Below are positions 40,937 through 50,797 of a stretch of 64,000 bases of DNA, piece by piece (position 1 is the stretch's first letter; every line of letters starts with the position of its first letter). A program made the translations under genes and the position numbers. The stretch spans positions 62,001-126,000 of the forward strand of contig NZ_LNRZ01000002.1 of assembly GCF_001468265.1 (NCBI RefSeq), in the 5' to 3' direction. The notes beneath the pieces are model-generated. The model searched no databases, was not told where the DNA came from, and saw only the letters and a program-made list of their open reading frames with translations. The DNA is from Sphingopyxis sp. H050. Lineage in GTDB: Bacteria > Pseudomonadota > Alphaproteobacteria > Sphingomonadales > Sphingomonadaceae.

Positions 40937-42397
40937 ATGGATTTCGCGTTCGACAACAGCTTTCACGACAGCATGGAGGGCTTCTACGCCCCCGCCGAGG
41001 CGGCGAAGCCGTCGGCGCCAAAGCTGCTCCTCTTCAATCACGACCTCGCGCAGCGACTCGGGATCGATGTCGGCTGCGCGAGCGACGAGCAGCTTGCGCG
41101 CATCTTTTCGGGTGAGGAGATGCCCGGCGGGGCGAACCCGCTTGCGCTGGCCTATGCCGGGCATCAGTTCGGCCATTTCTCGCCGCAGCTCGGCGACGGC
41201 CGCGCGCTATTGCTGGGTGAAGTGGTGGCGCCCGACGGCGCGCGCTTCGACGTCCAACTCAAGGGATCGGGGCCGACGCCCTTCTCGCGCAACGGCGACG
41301 GCAAGGCCGCGATCGGACCGGTCCTTCGCGAATATCTGATGTCCGAAGCAATGGCCGCCCTCGGCGTGCCGACGACGCGTTCGCTCGCCGCGGTCGCGAC
41401 GGGTGACAGGGTCCAGCGCGAGCAGGCGCATCCGGGCGCGGTGCTGACGCGCATCGCGTCGAGCCATATTCGCGTCGGCACTTTTCAGTTCTTTGCCGCG
41501 CACTTCGGCGCCGACCATGTCGTACAGTTGTCCGACTATGTCATCCGGCGGCATTTCCCCGATCTTGCCGACACGGCGAATCCGCATCTGGCGCTGCTCA
41601 ACCGGGTGATCGGGTTGCAATGTGAACTGGTCGCCTGCTGGCTGGGTATCGGCTTCATCCACGGGGTGATGAACACCGACAATGTAGCGGTCAGCGGCGA
41701 GACGATCGATTACGGGCCGTGCGCCTTCATGGACCGTTTTTCCGTCAACACCGTCTTCAGCTCGATCGACGCCAACGGCCGCTATGCCTATGGTCGCCAG
41801 CCGCAGATATTGCACTGGAACATGGCGCGGTTCGCCGAGGCGTTGTTACCCGCGATCCACGCGGTCGATCCCGACGGGGTCGAGACGGCGAAGGATCTGG
41901 TTAACGAAATCCCCGAACGCTTCCGCGCCGTCTGGCACCAGCTCGTGCGTGCGAAGCTGGGGCTGCTCGAAGATGCGCCCGACGCCTCGCTGATCGATTC
42001 CCTGTTCGCGGCGCTCGAAGACAATGGCGTCGATTTCACCTCCTTTTTCCGTGCGCTCGCGATGCTGCTGCGCGGGGAAGGCGCGATGCTCGAAAAGCTG
42101 CTGCCGACGCCCGACGCGATGGCGCCGTGGATCGCGCTATGGTGGGAGCATATCGAGCGCGAGGCGCTGAGCCCGCTCGAAATCGCCGACGCGATGGATG
42201 GGGTGAATCCGGTCTATGTGCCGCGCAACCATCTGGTCGAAGCGGCGCTCGGCGCCGCCGAGGGAGGCGACATGGCGCCGTTTCTCGAACTGCTGGAGGT
42301 GGTGCGTCATCCTTATGACGAGCGGCCGGTCTGGGCGCTGTTCGCGGGGCCTGCGCCGGCCGAGTTCGGCCCCTACAAGACCTTCTGCGGCACCTGA
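40937..42397 (+). CDS. selO: Protein adenylyltransferase SelO
   Basis: A 486-residue pseudokinase-fold enzyme (YdiU/UPF0061) that AMPylates proteins on Ser/Thr/Tyr. Recognised by FDNSFHDSMEGFYAP at the start, AYAGHQFGHFSPQLGDGRA, FDVQLKGSGPTPFSRNGDGK (ATP site), SEAMAALGVPTTRSLA, GFIHGVMNTDNVAVSGETID (catalytic Asp/Asn) and YGPCAFMDRF. The ATG at 40937 begins the family-typical start; another ATG 27 bases earlier is possible. C-terminal Cys in KTFCGT forms the redox disulphide known for SelO. Confidence 0.95.
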   Translation: MDFAFDNSFHDSMEGFYAPAEAAKPSAPKLLLFNHDLAQRLGIDVGCASDEQLARIFSGEEMPGGANPLALAYAGHQFGHFSPQLGDGRALLLGEVVAPDGARFDVQLKGSGPTPFSRNGDGKAAIGPVLREYLMSEAMAALGVPTTRSLAAVATGDRVQREQAHPGAVLTRIASSHIRVGTFQFFAAHFGADHVVQLSDYVIRRHFPDLADTANPHLALLNRVIGLQCELVACWLGIGFIHGVMNTDNVAVSGETIDYGPCAFMDRFSVNTVFSSIDANGRYAYGRQPQILHWNMARFAEALLPAIHAVDPDGVETAKDLVNEIPERFRAVWHQLVRAKLGLLEDAPDASLIDSLFAALEDNGVDFTSFFRALAMLLRGEGAMLEKLLPTPDAMAPWIALWWEHIEREALSPLEIADAMDGVNPVYVPRNHLVEAALGAAEGGDMAPFLELLEVVRHPYDERPVWALFAGPAPAEFGPYKTFCGT

Positions 42398-42459
42398 TCG
42401 GTTGAGCCGTCCCCCGCGGCCTGCTAGGCACGCCGCCGCACCCGTCAGAGGATAACGCT

Positions 42460-43638
42460 TTGTCTCCACCCAAAATCACCGTCGTCGGCACCGGCTATGT
42501 CGGGGTGTCGAACGCCGTCCTGCTCGCGCAGCATAGCCAGGTCGTCGCGCTCGACATCGACGCGCGCAAGGTCGAGTTGCTGAACGCGGGCAAATCGCCG
42601 ATCGCCGACCCCGAGATCGAGGAGTATCTGGCGAACAAGCCGCTGAACCTGACCGCGACCACCGATCGCGAAGCGGCCTATGACGGCGCCGATTTCGTGA
42701 TCGTCGCGACCCCGACCGATTATGATCCCGACAATAATTACTTCAACACGACGACGGTCGAGCGGGTGATCGCCGATGCGCTGATGCTGGCGCCGCAGGC
42801 GCTGATCGTGATCAAATCGACGATTCCCGTGGGCTTCACCGACCGGATGCGCGCCGAGACCGGATCGGACAATATTGTTTTCTCGCCCGAATTCCTGCGC
42901 GAAGGGCGGGCGCTCCACGACAATCTCCACCCCTCGCGGATCATCGTGGGCGATACGCACCCACGCGCCAGGGAATTCGCGCAGCTGTTGCTCGAAGGGT
43001 CGCTGAAGCCCGACGCCGCGGTGCTCCATACGGGCAATACCGAGGCCGAGGCGATCAAGCTGTTCGCCAATACCTATCTTGCGATGCGGGTCGCCTTCTT
43101 CAACGAACTCGACACTTACGCTGCGGCGCATGATGTGGACTCGCGGCAGGTGATCGACGGCGTGTGCCTCGATCCCCGCATCGGCAGCTTCTACAACAAT
43201 CCCTCCTTCGGATACGGCGGTTATTGCCTGCCCAAGGACACCAAGCAGATGCTAGCCAATTACAAGGATGTGCCGCAGAATCTGATCGCCGCGATCGTGT
43301 CGTCGAATACGACGCGCAAGGATTTTATCGCATCGGAGATCATCAAGCGGCGCCCGCGCGTGGTCGGCATCCACCGCCTCGCGATGAAGGCGGGATCGGA
43401 CAATTTTCGCGCCAGCAGCATCCTTGGCATCATGAAACGGGTGAAGGCCAAGGGTATCGAGGTCATCGTCTACGAACCGCTGGTCGAGGAGGACCGGCTG
43501 TTCAATTCGCGGGTGATCCGCGATCTCGATGCTTTCAAGGCCGAGGCGGATGTGATCATCGCGAACCGCGTCACCGACGAACTCGCCGATGTCTACGACA
43601 AGGTCTATAGCCGCGACTTGTTCGGCGCCGACAGCTGA
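42460..43638 (+). CDS. ugd: UDP-glucose/GDP-mannose 6-dehydrogenase
   Basis: A 392-residue NAD-dependent enzyme oxidising a nucleotide sugar to the uronate. Rossmann motif [19 protein letters not shown], then [45 protein letters not shown], and the catalytic cysteine in [12 protein letters not shown]. The C-terminal domain has [18 protein letters not shown] residues ([11 protein letters not shown]). A TTG start is used: AGAGGA lies 7 bases upstream and the Rossmann strand follows at once. UDP-glucose is the likelier substrate but GDP-mannose cannot be excluded. Feeds capsule or sphingan-type exopolysaccharide. Confidence 0.9.
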   Translation: MSPPKITVVGTGYVGVSNAVLLAQHSQVVALDIDARKVELLNAGKSPIADPEIEEYLANKPLNLTATTDREAAYDGADFVIVATPTDYDPDNNYFNTTTVERVIADALMLAPQALIVIKSTIPVGFTDRMRAETGSDNIVFSPEFLREGRALHDNLHPSRIIVGDTHPRAREFAQLLLEGSLKPDAAVLHTGNTEAEAIKLFANTYLAMRVAFFNELDTYAAAHDVDSRQVIDGVCLDPRIGSFYNNPSFGYGGYCLPKDTKQMLANYKDVPQNLIAAIVSSNTTRKDFIASEIIKRRPRVVGIHRLAMKAGSDNFRASSILGIMKRVKAKGIEVIVYEPLVEEDRLFNSRVIRDLDAFKAEADVIIANRVTDELADVYDKVYSRDLFGADS

Positions 43639-43827
43639 TTTAGGCCGATATTCAACGACCCGCCGCTTTTGCGCGGAACCGCCGGGCCTTGCGCTCGTTG
43701 AATCGCCGTCGGTGGCAACGGGCAGGGGAAGTGCGATCCATGGCGTCGTTTCGCGACTTTGCCGCCGCAGAAAGCGGTTGCGCGGTTCTGTCGCCCAAGT
43801 CAGAGAAGCATCAGCGACGGGCAACTG

Positions 43828-46170
43828 ATGCAAAACACTGATCTTTCCAGCGAAATGCACGCGCGCCGGTCGCTGCGCCTTCGCCGGATATTGACCCTGT
43901 CGGCCTCAATCCTGTGTCTGGGATGGAGCACCGCCGCGCTCGCGCAGGCGGTCGATCCGCCACGTGTCGTGCCGACGGTCGATGCGACACCCACCGCCGA
44001 CATCGCCGCGCCGACCCCGCCGCCGCCCGAAGCGCAGCTACCTGAAGTCGCGCCGATCATTTCGGACGAGGAGTTCAAAGGCGCGATCCCGACGATCAGC
44101 GCCGAGGACGATCCCGAACTTAACGAGCCATTGGAGTCGATCGAGGAGTTCGAGCGCCGCCAAGCGATCAAGGACGCCCGCGACGTCGGCGCCGAGGTGC
44201 CCGTGGTCGATGGCGCGCCGGTCCCCGCGCTCGCCGATGGTGACAGCGCCGAGGCGATCGGCGATGCGCCGATCAGCGACGCCGAACTCGCGGCGCCTTT
44301 GCCACCGCTCGAAAGTTTCGACGTCACCCCGGTCGAATTCGCCGAACCCGAAAATCCGGACGAGACGCGCAGCATTCCCTATACGGTGCAGGTCAACGGT
44401 CTTGCGCCGGCCGACGACAGCACGGATGTCGATCTGGCCGACCTGTTCGGCGATCTGTCGGCGCTCTACGACGGCGATGGGAAGGCGGACAATATCGCCA
44501 TGGTGCGCGCGCGCCTGTCGGCCGACGCCGAGTTGATGCAGCGCATCCTGGCGTCCGAGGGCTATTATGACGGCACCGTCGAAACCCGGATCGATCGCGG
44601 CGACCGCGCCGACCGCAATCCGGCGGACGGTTCCCAGAGTAGCGGCCCGAACCAGAATGGACCGCGCCAGCCGGTCACCGCGGTGATCGACGTGAAGCCG
44701 GGCGTCCGGTATAAATTCTCGGCGATCACCCTCGATGCAAAGCCGACGATCCCGCCGACGTTGATTCAGGACAACTTCCCGCTCGCGGTCGGCGAACCGA
44801 TCGTCGCGCAGCGCGTGCAAGGCGCCGAAGCCGCCATCGCGCTGAAGCTGCCCGAGGAGGGCTATCCCTTCGCCACCGTCGGCCAGCGCGACATATTGCT
44901 CGACGGCGCAACGGGCGAGGGGGCTTACACGCTGCCGATCGACATCGGACCGCGCGGGCGGTTCGGCGGCATCGAGACGACGGGCAAGCTCGCTTTCGAT
45001 GCAGAGCATGTCGGCGTGCTCGCGCGCTTCAAGCGCGGCGAGCTCTACGACAGCCGGATGGCCGACGATCTGCGGCAGGCGCTCGTCGCGACGGGGCTTT
45101 TTTCGACCGTGGCGGTCGAGCCGCAAAAGACGGGCGAGAGCGCGGGCGACAATACCGAATATGTGACCGTGCTGGTCACGCAGGAAGCCGGGCCGCCGCG
45201 CACGCTCGCCGCGAGCGCGGGCTATGGCACCGGCGAGGGCCTCCGGCTGGAAGGGACCTGGACCCATCGCAACCTGTTCCCGCCCGAAGGCGCGCTGATC
45301 GGGCGCGCCGTCATCGGGACGCAGGAGCAGGGCATCGGCGCGACGTTGCGCCGCTCGAACGCCGGCAAGCGCGACCGCACCGTCGAACTGGTCGCCGAGG
45401 CGACACGCAGCAATTACAATGCGTTCGAGGCCATCACGGGGCGCGTCGGGGTGCGGATGAGCCGGGACTCGACGCCGATCTGGCAGAAGAAGCTGACCTA
45501 CGCCGTCGGCGCCGAACTGATCGCGACGAGCGAAGACGATTACAGCTTCACGCGAGGTGCGCGCGAACGCGATTTCTATACGATCTTCGGCCTGAGCGGG
45601 CAGGTCGGTTTCGACCGCACCGACAGCCTGCTCGATCCGACCAAAGGGTTCCGGGTCACGACCCGCATCCAGCCCGAAGGGTCGCTGGCCGGTCGCTTCT
45701 CGCCCTATGCGCGCGCGCAGGTCGATGTCAGCGGCTATTATCCGGTGGCGGACAGCCTCGTTCTTGCGGGCCGGGTCCGGGTCGGCTCGATCCTTGGCGC
45801 GGCGCGCGAGCGGCTGGCGCCGTCGCGCCGCTTCTACGCCGGCGGTGGCGGGTCGGTGCGCGGCTATGGCTATCAGCAATTGGGGCCGAAGGATCCGAAC
45901 AACGACCCGATCGGCGGCCGCAGCGTCAACGAGGCCGCGTTCGAGGCGCGCTATCGCTTCGGCAATTTCGGCGTCGTCGGCTTCGTCGACGCAGGGCAGG
46001 TCTATCGCGGGTCGACGCCGACCTTTGACGATCTTCGCTTCGGCCTGGGCATCGGCGGCCGTTTCTACACCAATTTCGGGCCGATGCGCCTCGACATCGC
46101 AACGCCCATCGACCGTCAGCCGGGCGAGGCGCGCGTCAGCGTCTATGTCTCGATCGGACAGGCCTTCTGA
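43828..46170 (+). CDS. tamA: TamA, outer membrane translocation and assembly barrel
   Basis: A 780-residue Omp85-family protein. Signal peptide RILTLSASILCLGWSTAALA, then an unusually long Pro/Glu/Asp/Ala-rich segment (about 45-195), POTRA domains (about 200-440, with VKPGVRYKFSAITLDAKPTI) and the 16-strand barrel (about 450-780) with the Omp85 signature RFYAGGGGSVRGYGYQQLG. It ends VYVSIGQAF with the terminal Phe required for outer membrane insertion. E. coli TamA is about 577 residues, so the disordered extension is extra. It overlaps tamB by 1 base. The longer frame from 43759 lacks the signal and is not used. Confidence 0.88.
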   Translation: MQNTDLSSEMHARRSLRLRRILTLSASILCLGWSTAALAQAVDPPRVVPTVDATPTADIAAPTPPPPEAQLPEVAPIISDEEFKGAIPTISAEDDPELNEPLESIEEFERRQAIKDARDVGAEVPVVDGAPVPALADGDSAEAIGDAPISDAELAAPLPPLESFDVTPVEFAEPENPDETRSIPYTVQVNGLAPADDSTDVDLADLFGDLSALYDGDGKADNIAMVRARLSADAELMQRILASEGYYDGTVETRIDRGDRADRNPADGSQSSGPNQNGPRQPVTAVIDVKPGVRYKFSAITLDAKPTIPPTLIQDNFPLAVGEPIVAQRVQGAEAAIALKLPEEGYPFATVGQRDILLDGATGEGAYTLPIDIGPRGRFGGIETTGKLAFDAEHVGVLARFKRGELYDSRMADDLRQALVATGLFSTVAVEPQKTGESAGDNTEYVTVLVTQEAGPPRTLAASAGYGTGEGLRLEGTWTHRNLFPPEGALIGRAVIGTQEQGIGATLRRSNAGKRDRTVELVAEATRSNYNAFEAITGRVGVRMSRDSTPIWQKKLTYAVGAELIATSEDDYSFTRGARERDFYTIFGLSGQVGFDRTDSLLDPTKGFRVTTRIQPEGSLAGRFSPYARAQVDVSGYYPVADSLVLAGRVRVGSILGAARERLAPSRRFYAGGGGSVRGYGYQQLGPKDPNNDPIGGRSVNEAAFEARYRFGNFGVVGFVDAGQVYRGSTPTFDDLRFGLGIGGRFYTNFGPMRLDIATPIDRQPGEARVSVYVSIGQAF

Positions 46171-49100
46171 TGGCGGAGGATGCAGTCGCGATCGCCCAGA
46201 GCGAGAAGAGAGCGGCGAAGCGTTCGTGGCCGACGCGGATTGCGAAATGGGCGGGCATCATTCTGTTGAGCCTGATCGCGGTGATCGCAATCTTCCTTAT
46301 TGGGCTAAACAGCGATGCCGGGCGGCGCTTCGTTGCGACCCAGGTCGAGAAATATCGGTTCGAAAACGGGATGAAGATCGGCATCGGCCGGCTCGACGGT
46401 TCGCTGTTCGGCGAAATGGTCATCCGAGATTTCACCTTGTCCGACCCCAAGGGGGTGTTCCTGCGCTCGCCCGAACTGCGCGTCGACTGGCGACCCTTCG
46501 CTTATCTGTCGAACCATATCGACGTCCGCTCGGCGACCGCAAAGACGCTGGTGATGGAGAAACTTCCGGCCTTCTCGCCGGTGCCCGACACGGGCGAGCC
46601 GCTGCTGCCCGACCTCGACATCGATGTCGGCCGCGTACAAGTCGACCGCTTTGTCTTCGAGGCGCCGGTGGCGGGCGACCGGCAGGTGGCGACGCTACGC
46701 GGCAAGATCGCGATCGCCGACCGCCGCGCGCAGGTGACCGCCGACGCGCGCACGATCGCGGGCGGCGGCGGCGAGGGCGATACGCTGAAGCTGCTGCTCG
46801 ACGCGGTGCCCGAGCAGAATCGGCTCGCGATGACGTTGGACCTTACGGCGCCGAAGGGCGGCGTCCTCGCGGCGATGGGCGGATTCGAGCAGCCGCTGAC
46901 CGCGAAACTGGACGGGCGGGGCGACTGGAAGGTCTGGAACGGGGCGCTGACCGCCAATCTCGGCGCCGATCCGCTCGCGCGGCTGGCGCTGACGGCGCGC
47001 GACGGGACGTTCGCTGTCAAGGGCACGGCGCAGGCGTCGCGCTTGCTCGCCGGGGGTCCCGTCGCCCGCATATTGGGGACCGAGACGTCGGTCGATCTCA
47101 CCGCGAGGCTCGACGAGCGCAAGATGGATCTCGACGGCCGCGTTGCCTCGGATGCCGCGCAACTCGGCGTCAGCGGCGGGATCGACCTCGGCAACAGTCG
47201 CTATGAGGGGCTGAGGCTCGCGCTCAACGTGCTGCGCCCGAGCGCTGTTGCGCCTGCGCTGCGCGCCAATGGTCTCCGTGCAACGGCGGCGTTCGACGGC
47301 GCCTTCGACCGGCCGACGGTCGATTATACCGCGAACGCGAACAGCCTGGCGGTCAACGACATCATCGTCGAGGCGCTGAGCCTGGCGGGCAAGGCGCGGG
47401 TCGACGCCGATCAGATCGTCATCCCGGTCGCCGGCCGCGCGGCGCGCATCCGCGGGCTCGATACGGTCGCCGGGGGCACACTCACGCAAGTGCAGCTCAA
47501 TGGCGATCTCGCTTACGCCGACGGCCGTATCCTCAGCGACAATTTGCGCCTGCGTTCGCCGCGTATCGATGCAAAGGCGATCGTCATCGCGGACCTGACC
47601 AAGGGCTTCTACACCGGCGCGATCGACGGGCGGATCAACGACTACCGGATCGAGAGCGTCGGCATCTTCGACATCGACACCGATGCCGATCTGAAGACTG
47701 CGCCGCGTGGCGGGTTCGAGATCGTCGGACGCGTCCGCGCGCGGTCGACCAAGTTGTTCAATTCGGGCGTGCGCGACTTTCTCGGTGGCAATGCGACCGC
47801 GTCGAGCGACGTGCGCTATGGCACCGACGGGGTCGTCCGTTTCTCCGGCCTGCGCATGACCGCGCCGCGCCTGCGCGTGACGGGCGGGCAGGGGAGTTAC
47901 GCACCGAACGGCCAGATCAGGCTGACCGCACGCGCCAACTCGACCGATTACGGCCCTGTCGGGCTTCAGCTGGCTGGGACGATCAGCGATCCCCGCGCGG
48001 TGGTGACGGCGGACCGGCCGGGGCTTGGCATCGGACTGGCCAAGCTGGTCGCGACAATCAACGGCGCGCCGAACGGCTATCGTCTGGCGGCGACCGGCGA
48101 GACGGACTATGGTCCGTTGGCGGCCGACGTCGTGTTGGTGACGGCTTCAGGGCCGCTGACGATCGACATTCAGCGCGGCGACCTGTCGGGCATCGGCTTC
48201 ACCGGGCGGCTCGTGAAGAGCAATGCCGGGCCGTTCGTGGGGCAGCTGGACGCATCCGGGCAGGGTCTCGGCGGCGTCGTGCGGCTGAGCGCGGCCGGGA
48301 AATATCAGGCTGCGGCGATCAACGTCCGGGCGAACAACGTCGTGCTGCCGGGCGCTGCAAAGCTCGCGATCGGATCGGCGATCGTCGATGCCGACGTCGT
48401 CCTCTACGACAAGCCGCATATCGTTGCCGACGTCCAGCTCGCCGACACGCAAATCCGCACCTATGACATCGCGGTCGGGCGCGTGAAGATCGACTATCAG
48501 AACGGCAGCGGGCGGGCGCAGGCGCTGGTCGAGGGATCGAGCGGGGTGCCGTTCCGCATCGCCGCCAACGCCGATCTGAAACCGGACCTGTGGCGCGCCT
48601 CCGTGCAGGGCCGCGCGACCGGCGTCAGTTTCCGCACCATAAGTCCCGCGCGGATCATTCCGGGCCGTGACGGCTATGAGCTGCTGCCGACGACGGTCGA
48701 CCTCGGTCGCGGCAGCCGCGCGCGCGTGGCGGGCCGCTTCGGCGACGGCATCATGATCCAGAGCCGCCTCGACCGCGCGAACATGGCGCTCGTCAATTCA
48801 ATCTACCCCGGCCTCGGGCTCGGCGGGCGCGCGACAGGCAGCGTAGATTTCGAGCAGGCGAACCCTGACGCCTTCCCGCGCGCCGACGCCCGGCTGACGA
48901 TCGAGAATTTCACGCGCACGACCGCGGCCTCGGTCAGCCAGCCGGTCGACATCAATTTCGCCGGCAAGTTGCTGAGCGACGGGGGCGAGGCGCGCGCGGT
49001 GATCCGCAAACGCGGCACCGTGATCGGCCGCATGCAGGCGTCGCTCCGCCCGCTCGGCGCCGGCGCGGGCGACTGGACGACGCGGCTGCGCGCCGCGCCG

Positions 49101-50405
49101 TTGAGCGGCGGCGTCCGTTACAATGGTCCCGCCGACACCCTTTACAGCTTCGCGGGGCCGGCCGATCAGGGTGTGTCGGGACCTGTCGCGGTCGCCGCCG
49201 ATTTCAGCTGCCGGGTCAGCGACCCGTGCCTCAACGGCGTCGTGCGCGGCAATGGCATGACCTATGAGAACCAAGCCTATGGCACGCAGCTGACCAACCT
49301 GGCGGTCAACGGCCGTTTCACCGGCAACCGGCTGGAGATCGAGAGCCTGACCGCCAACGCCGGGGACGGCACGGTCAAGGCGAACGGCTTCATCAGCCTT
49401 TCCGAAGCCGACGGCTATCCTATGAATATCACCGCGACGCTCGACAACGCGCGGCTCGCACGCAGCGAAAATATCGCAGCGCGCGCGACGGGTACGCTGA
49501 CGCTCGAAAAGGTTGCGGGGCAGACCGCGTTGCTCTCGGGAGACCTCCGCCTGCCCGAGACGCGGTATCGCATCATCCGCGAGGGCGCGGCGAGCGTGCC
49601 GGTGCTGACCGGCGTGCGCCGCAAGCCGGCGACCGGACGGCGGCGGATCAGCGGCGACGGGCTCGAGGCCGTGGGCGGCAGCCTGTTCGACCTGATCCGG
49701 CTTAATATCCACCTGCGCGCGGGCGACGAGATTTATGTCAGCGGCATGGGGCTGGAATCCGAATGGCAGGCCGACGTCACGCTGACCGGCACCACGCAGG
49801 CGCCGCGCGTCACCGGCGATATCGAACTGGTGCGCGGCACGCTCGGTTTCGCGGGTCGTTCGTTCGAGCTTCAGGAGGGCCGCGTGACCTTCCCGACAGG
49901 CAATGCCTACGACCCGTCGATCCGCTTGGTCGCCGACGAGACGATCGAGGAGGTGACGGTGACAGTGAATGTCTCGGGCCGCGCCCAGAACCCGCAGATC
50001 ACCTTCTCCAGCGTTCCCGGCCTGCCGCAGGACGAGATCGTCTCGCGCATCCTGTTCGGCGACTCGATTACCGCGCTGTCGCCCTTGCAGGCGGTGCAGC
50101 TGGCAGCGTCGCTCAATTCGCTTCGCGGCGGGAGCGGCGGTTTGAGCCCACTTGGAGCGCTGCGTTCGGCAACGGGGATCGACCGACTGCGCATCCTGGG
50201 CCCCGACGACGTGGCCGGACGCGGGACGGCGCTGGCCGCGGGACAATATATCTCCAAGGATATCTATCTGGAGGTGATCACCGACGCGCGCGGCTATACC
50301 GCGACGCAGCTCGAGATCAGCCTGACGCGGGCGCTGTCGATCCTGAGCCAGGCGGGCGGAGCGGGTCAGTCGAACCTCAGCATCCGCTATCGCAAGGACT
50401 ATTGA
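46170..50405 (+). CDS. tamB: TamB, inner membrane-anchored AsmA-like bridge protein
   Basis: A 1411-residue protein. One N-terminal membrane segment (WAGIILLSLIAVIAIFLIGL), then a very long repetitive beta-rich region (beta-taco, AsmA-like), and the C-terminal DUF490/TamB domain with GTTQAPRVTGDIELVRGTLG, ELQEGRVTFPTGNAYDPSIR and SVPGLPQDEIVSRILFGDS, ending LSIRYRKDY. It spans the periplasm and works with TamA in lipid transport or outer membrane protein assembly. It shares the TGATG stop/start with tamA and the stop A with the following lipoprotein gene. Confidence 0.93.
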   Translation: MAEDAVAIAQSEKRAAKRSWPTRIAKWAGIILLSLIAVIAIFLIGLNSDAGRRFVATQVEKYRFENGMKIGIGRLDGSLFGEMVIRDFTLSDPKGVFLRSPELRVDWRPFAYLSNHIDVRSATAKTLVMEKLPAFSPVPDTGEPLLPDLDIDVGRVQVDRFVFEAPVAGDRQVATLRGKIAIADRRAQVTADARTIAGGGGEGDTLKLLLDAVPEQNRLAMTLDLTAPKGGVLAAMGGFEQPLTAKLDGRGDWKVWNGALTANLGADPLARLALTARDGTFAVKGTAQASRLLAGGPVARILGTETSVDLTARLDERKMDLDGRVASDAAQLGVSGGIDLGNSRYEGLRLALNVLRPSAVAPALRANGLRATAAFDGAFDRPTVDYTANANSLAVNDIIVEALSLAGKARVDADQIVIPVAGRAARIRGLDTVAGGTLTQVQLNGDLAYADGRILSDNLRLRSPRIDAKAIVIADLTKGFYTGAIDGRINDYRIESVGIFDIDTDADLKTAPRGGFEIVGRVRARSTKLFNSGVRDFLGGNATASSDVRYGTDGVVRFSGLRMTAPRLRVTGGQGSYAPNGQIRLTARANSTDYGPVGLQLAGTISDPRAVVTADRPGLGIGLAKLVATINGAPNGYRLAATGETDYGPLAADVVLVTASGPLTIDIQRGDLSGIGFTGRLVKSNAGPFVGQLDASGQGLGGVVRLSAAGKYQAAAINVRANNVVLPGAAKLAIGSAIVDADVVLYDKPHIVADVQLADTQIRTYDIAVGRVKIDYQNGSGRAQALVEGSSGVPFRIAANADLKPDLWRASVQGRATGVSFRTISPARIIPGRDGYELLPTTVDLGRGSRARVAGRFGDGIMIQSRLDRANMALVNSIYPGLGLGGRATGSVDFEQANPDAFPRADARLTIENFTRTTAASVSQPVDINFAGKLLSDGGEARAVIRKRGTVIGRMQASLRPLGAGAGDWTTRLRAAPLSGGVRYNGPADTLYSFAGPADQGVSGPVAVAADFSCRVSDPCLNGVVRGNGMTYENQAYGTQLTNLAVNGRFTGNRLEIESLTANAGDGTVKANGFISLSEADGYPMNITATLDNARLARSENIAARATGTLTLEKVAGQTALLSGDLRLPETRYRIIREGAASVPVLTGVRRKPATGRRRISGDGLEAVGGSLFDLIRLNIHLRAGDEIYVSGMGLESEWQADVTLTGTTQAPRVTGDIELVRGTLGFAGRSFELQEGRVTFPTGNAYDPSIRLVADETIEEVTVTVNVSGRAQNPQITFSSVPGLPQDEIVSRILFGDSITALSPLQAVQLAASLNSLRGGSGGLSPLGALRSATGIDRLRILGPDDVAGRGTALAAGQYISKDIYLEVITDARGYTATQLEISLTRALSILSQAGGAGQSNLSIRYRKDY

Positions 50406-50617
50406 TGCGCCGCGCCGCAATCCTGCTGCCGTTGCTGCTCGCCGCCTGCCATCAGGAGCCGTCGTTCGACGAGCGCTACGACAAGGCGGCGAAGGAAATT
50501 GACGCGCGTGCCAAGGCGATGGACGCCGATATCGCCGAATCGGAAAAGGCGGCCCAGGCTGCGGGCTTGCCAGAGGCCGCAAAGCCCGCTACCGCGCCCC
50601 CGTCATCTGGGGAGTAG
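50405..50617 (+). CDS. Small lipoprotein
   Basis: A 70-residue protein with a lipobox (LLPLLLAACHQEP, cysteine 15) right at the end of a short signal sequence. The mature part is a highly charged helix (FDERYDKAAKEIDARAKAMD) and a Pro/Ala end. The start ATG shares its A with the tamB stop. It is coupled to tamA-tamB and could be an accessory factor of that transport system. Its last codons and stop (GGG GAG TAG) are part of the manganese riboswitch. Confidence 0.8.
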   Translation: MRRAAILLPLLLAACHQEPSFDERYDKAAKEIDARAKAMDADIAESEKAAQAAGLPEAAKPATAPPSSGE

Positions 50618-50797
50618 CCAGCCGTCCTTCGGGACGGGCCGCCGTATCAACATACTTGGCCGAGAGGTCATGGTGCAGCGGAAGCGGGAATACCGCTTGG
50701 GCGAGACCAATGGCATCGAACCCTCCGTCCGGGCCGGGCGGCGGGGAGCGATGTCCGTTGGAATTGCCTGCCGCCCGGCCCCGGAGTACTAAATCCC
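50600..50797 (+). promoter_or_regulatory. yybP-ykoY manganese riboswitch with expression platform
   Basis: The conserved motifs of the Mn2+ sensing element are present in order: GGGGAGTAGCC (50609-50619), then after a hairpin with UUCG-type loop ATCAACATACTTGGCC (50646-50661), and GCGAGACC (50701-50708). They are known to place two four-way-junction arms next to the Mn site. The expression platform is a perfect 12-bp stem GGGCCGGGCGGC (50731-50742 with 50770-50781), ending just before GGAG (50783-50786), 11 bases from the start codon. It is therefore likely to control translation. The aptamer's first motif overlaps the stop codon of the preceding lipoprotein gene. Confidence 0.9.

Noticed and set aside
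44038..45879. 613-residue reverse-strand frame opposite tamA
   Set aside because: Antisense composition; tamA is well supported.
48798..50582. 594-residue reverse-strand frame opposite tamB
   Set aside because: Shadow of the long tamB gene with no motif.
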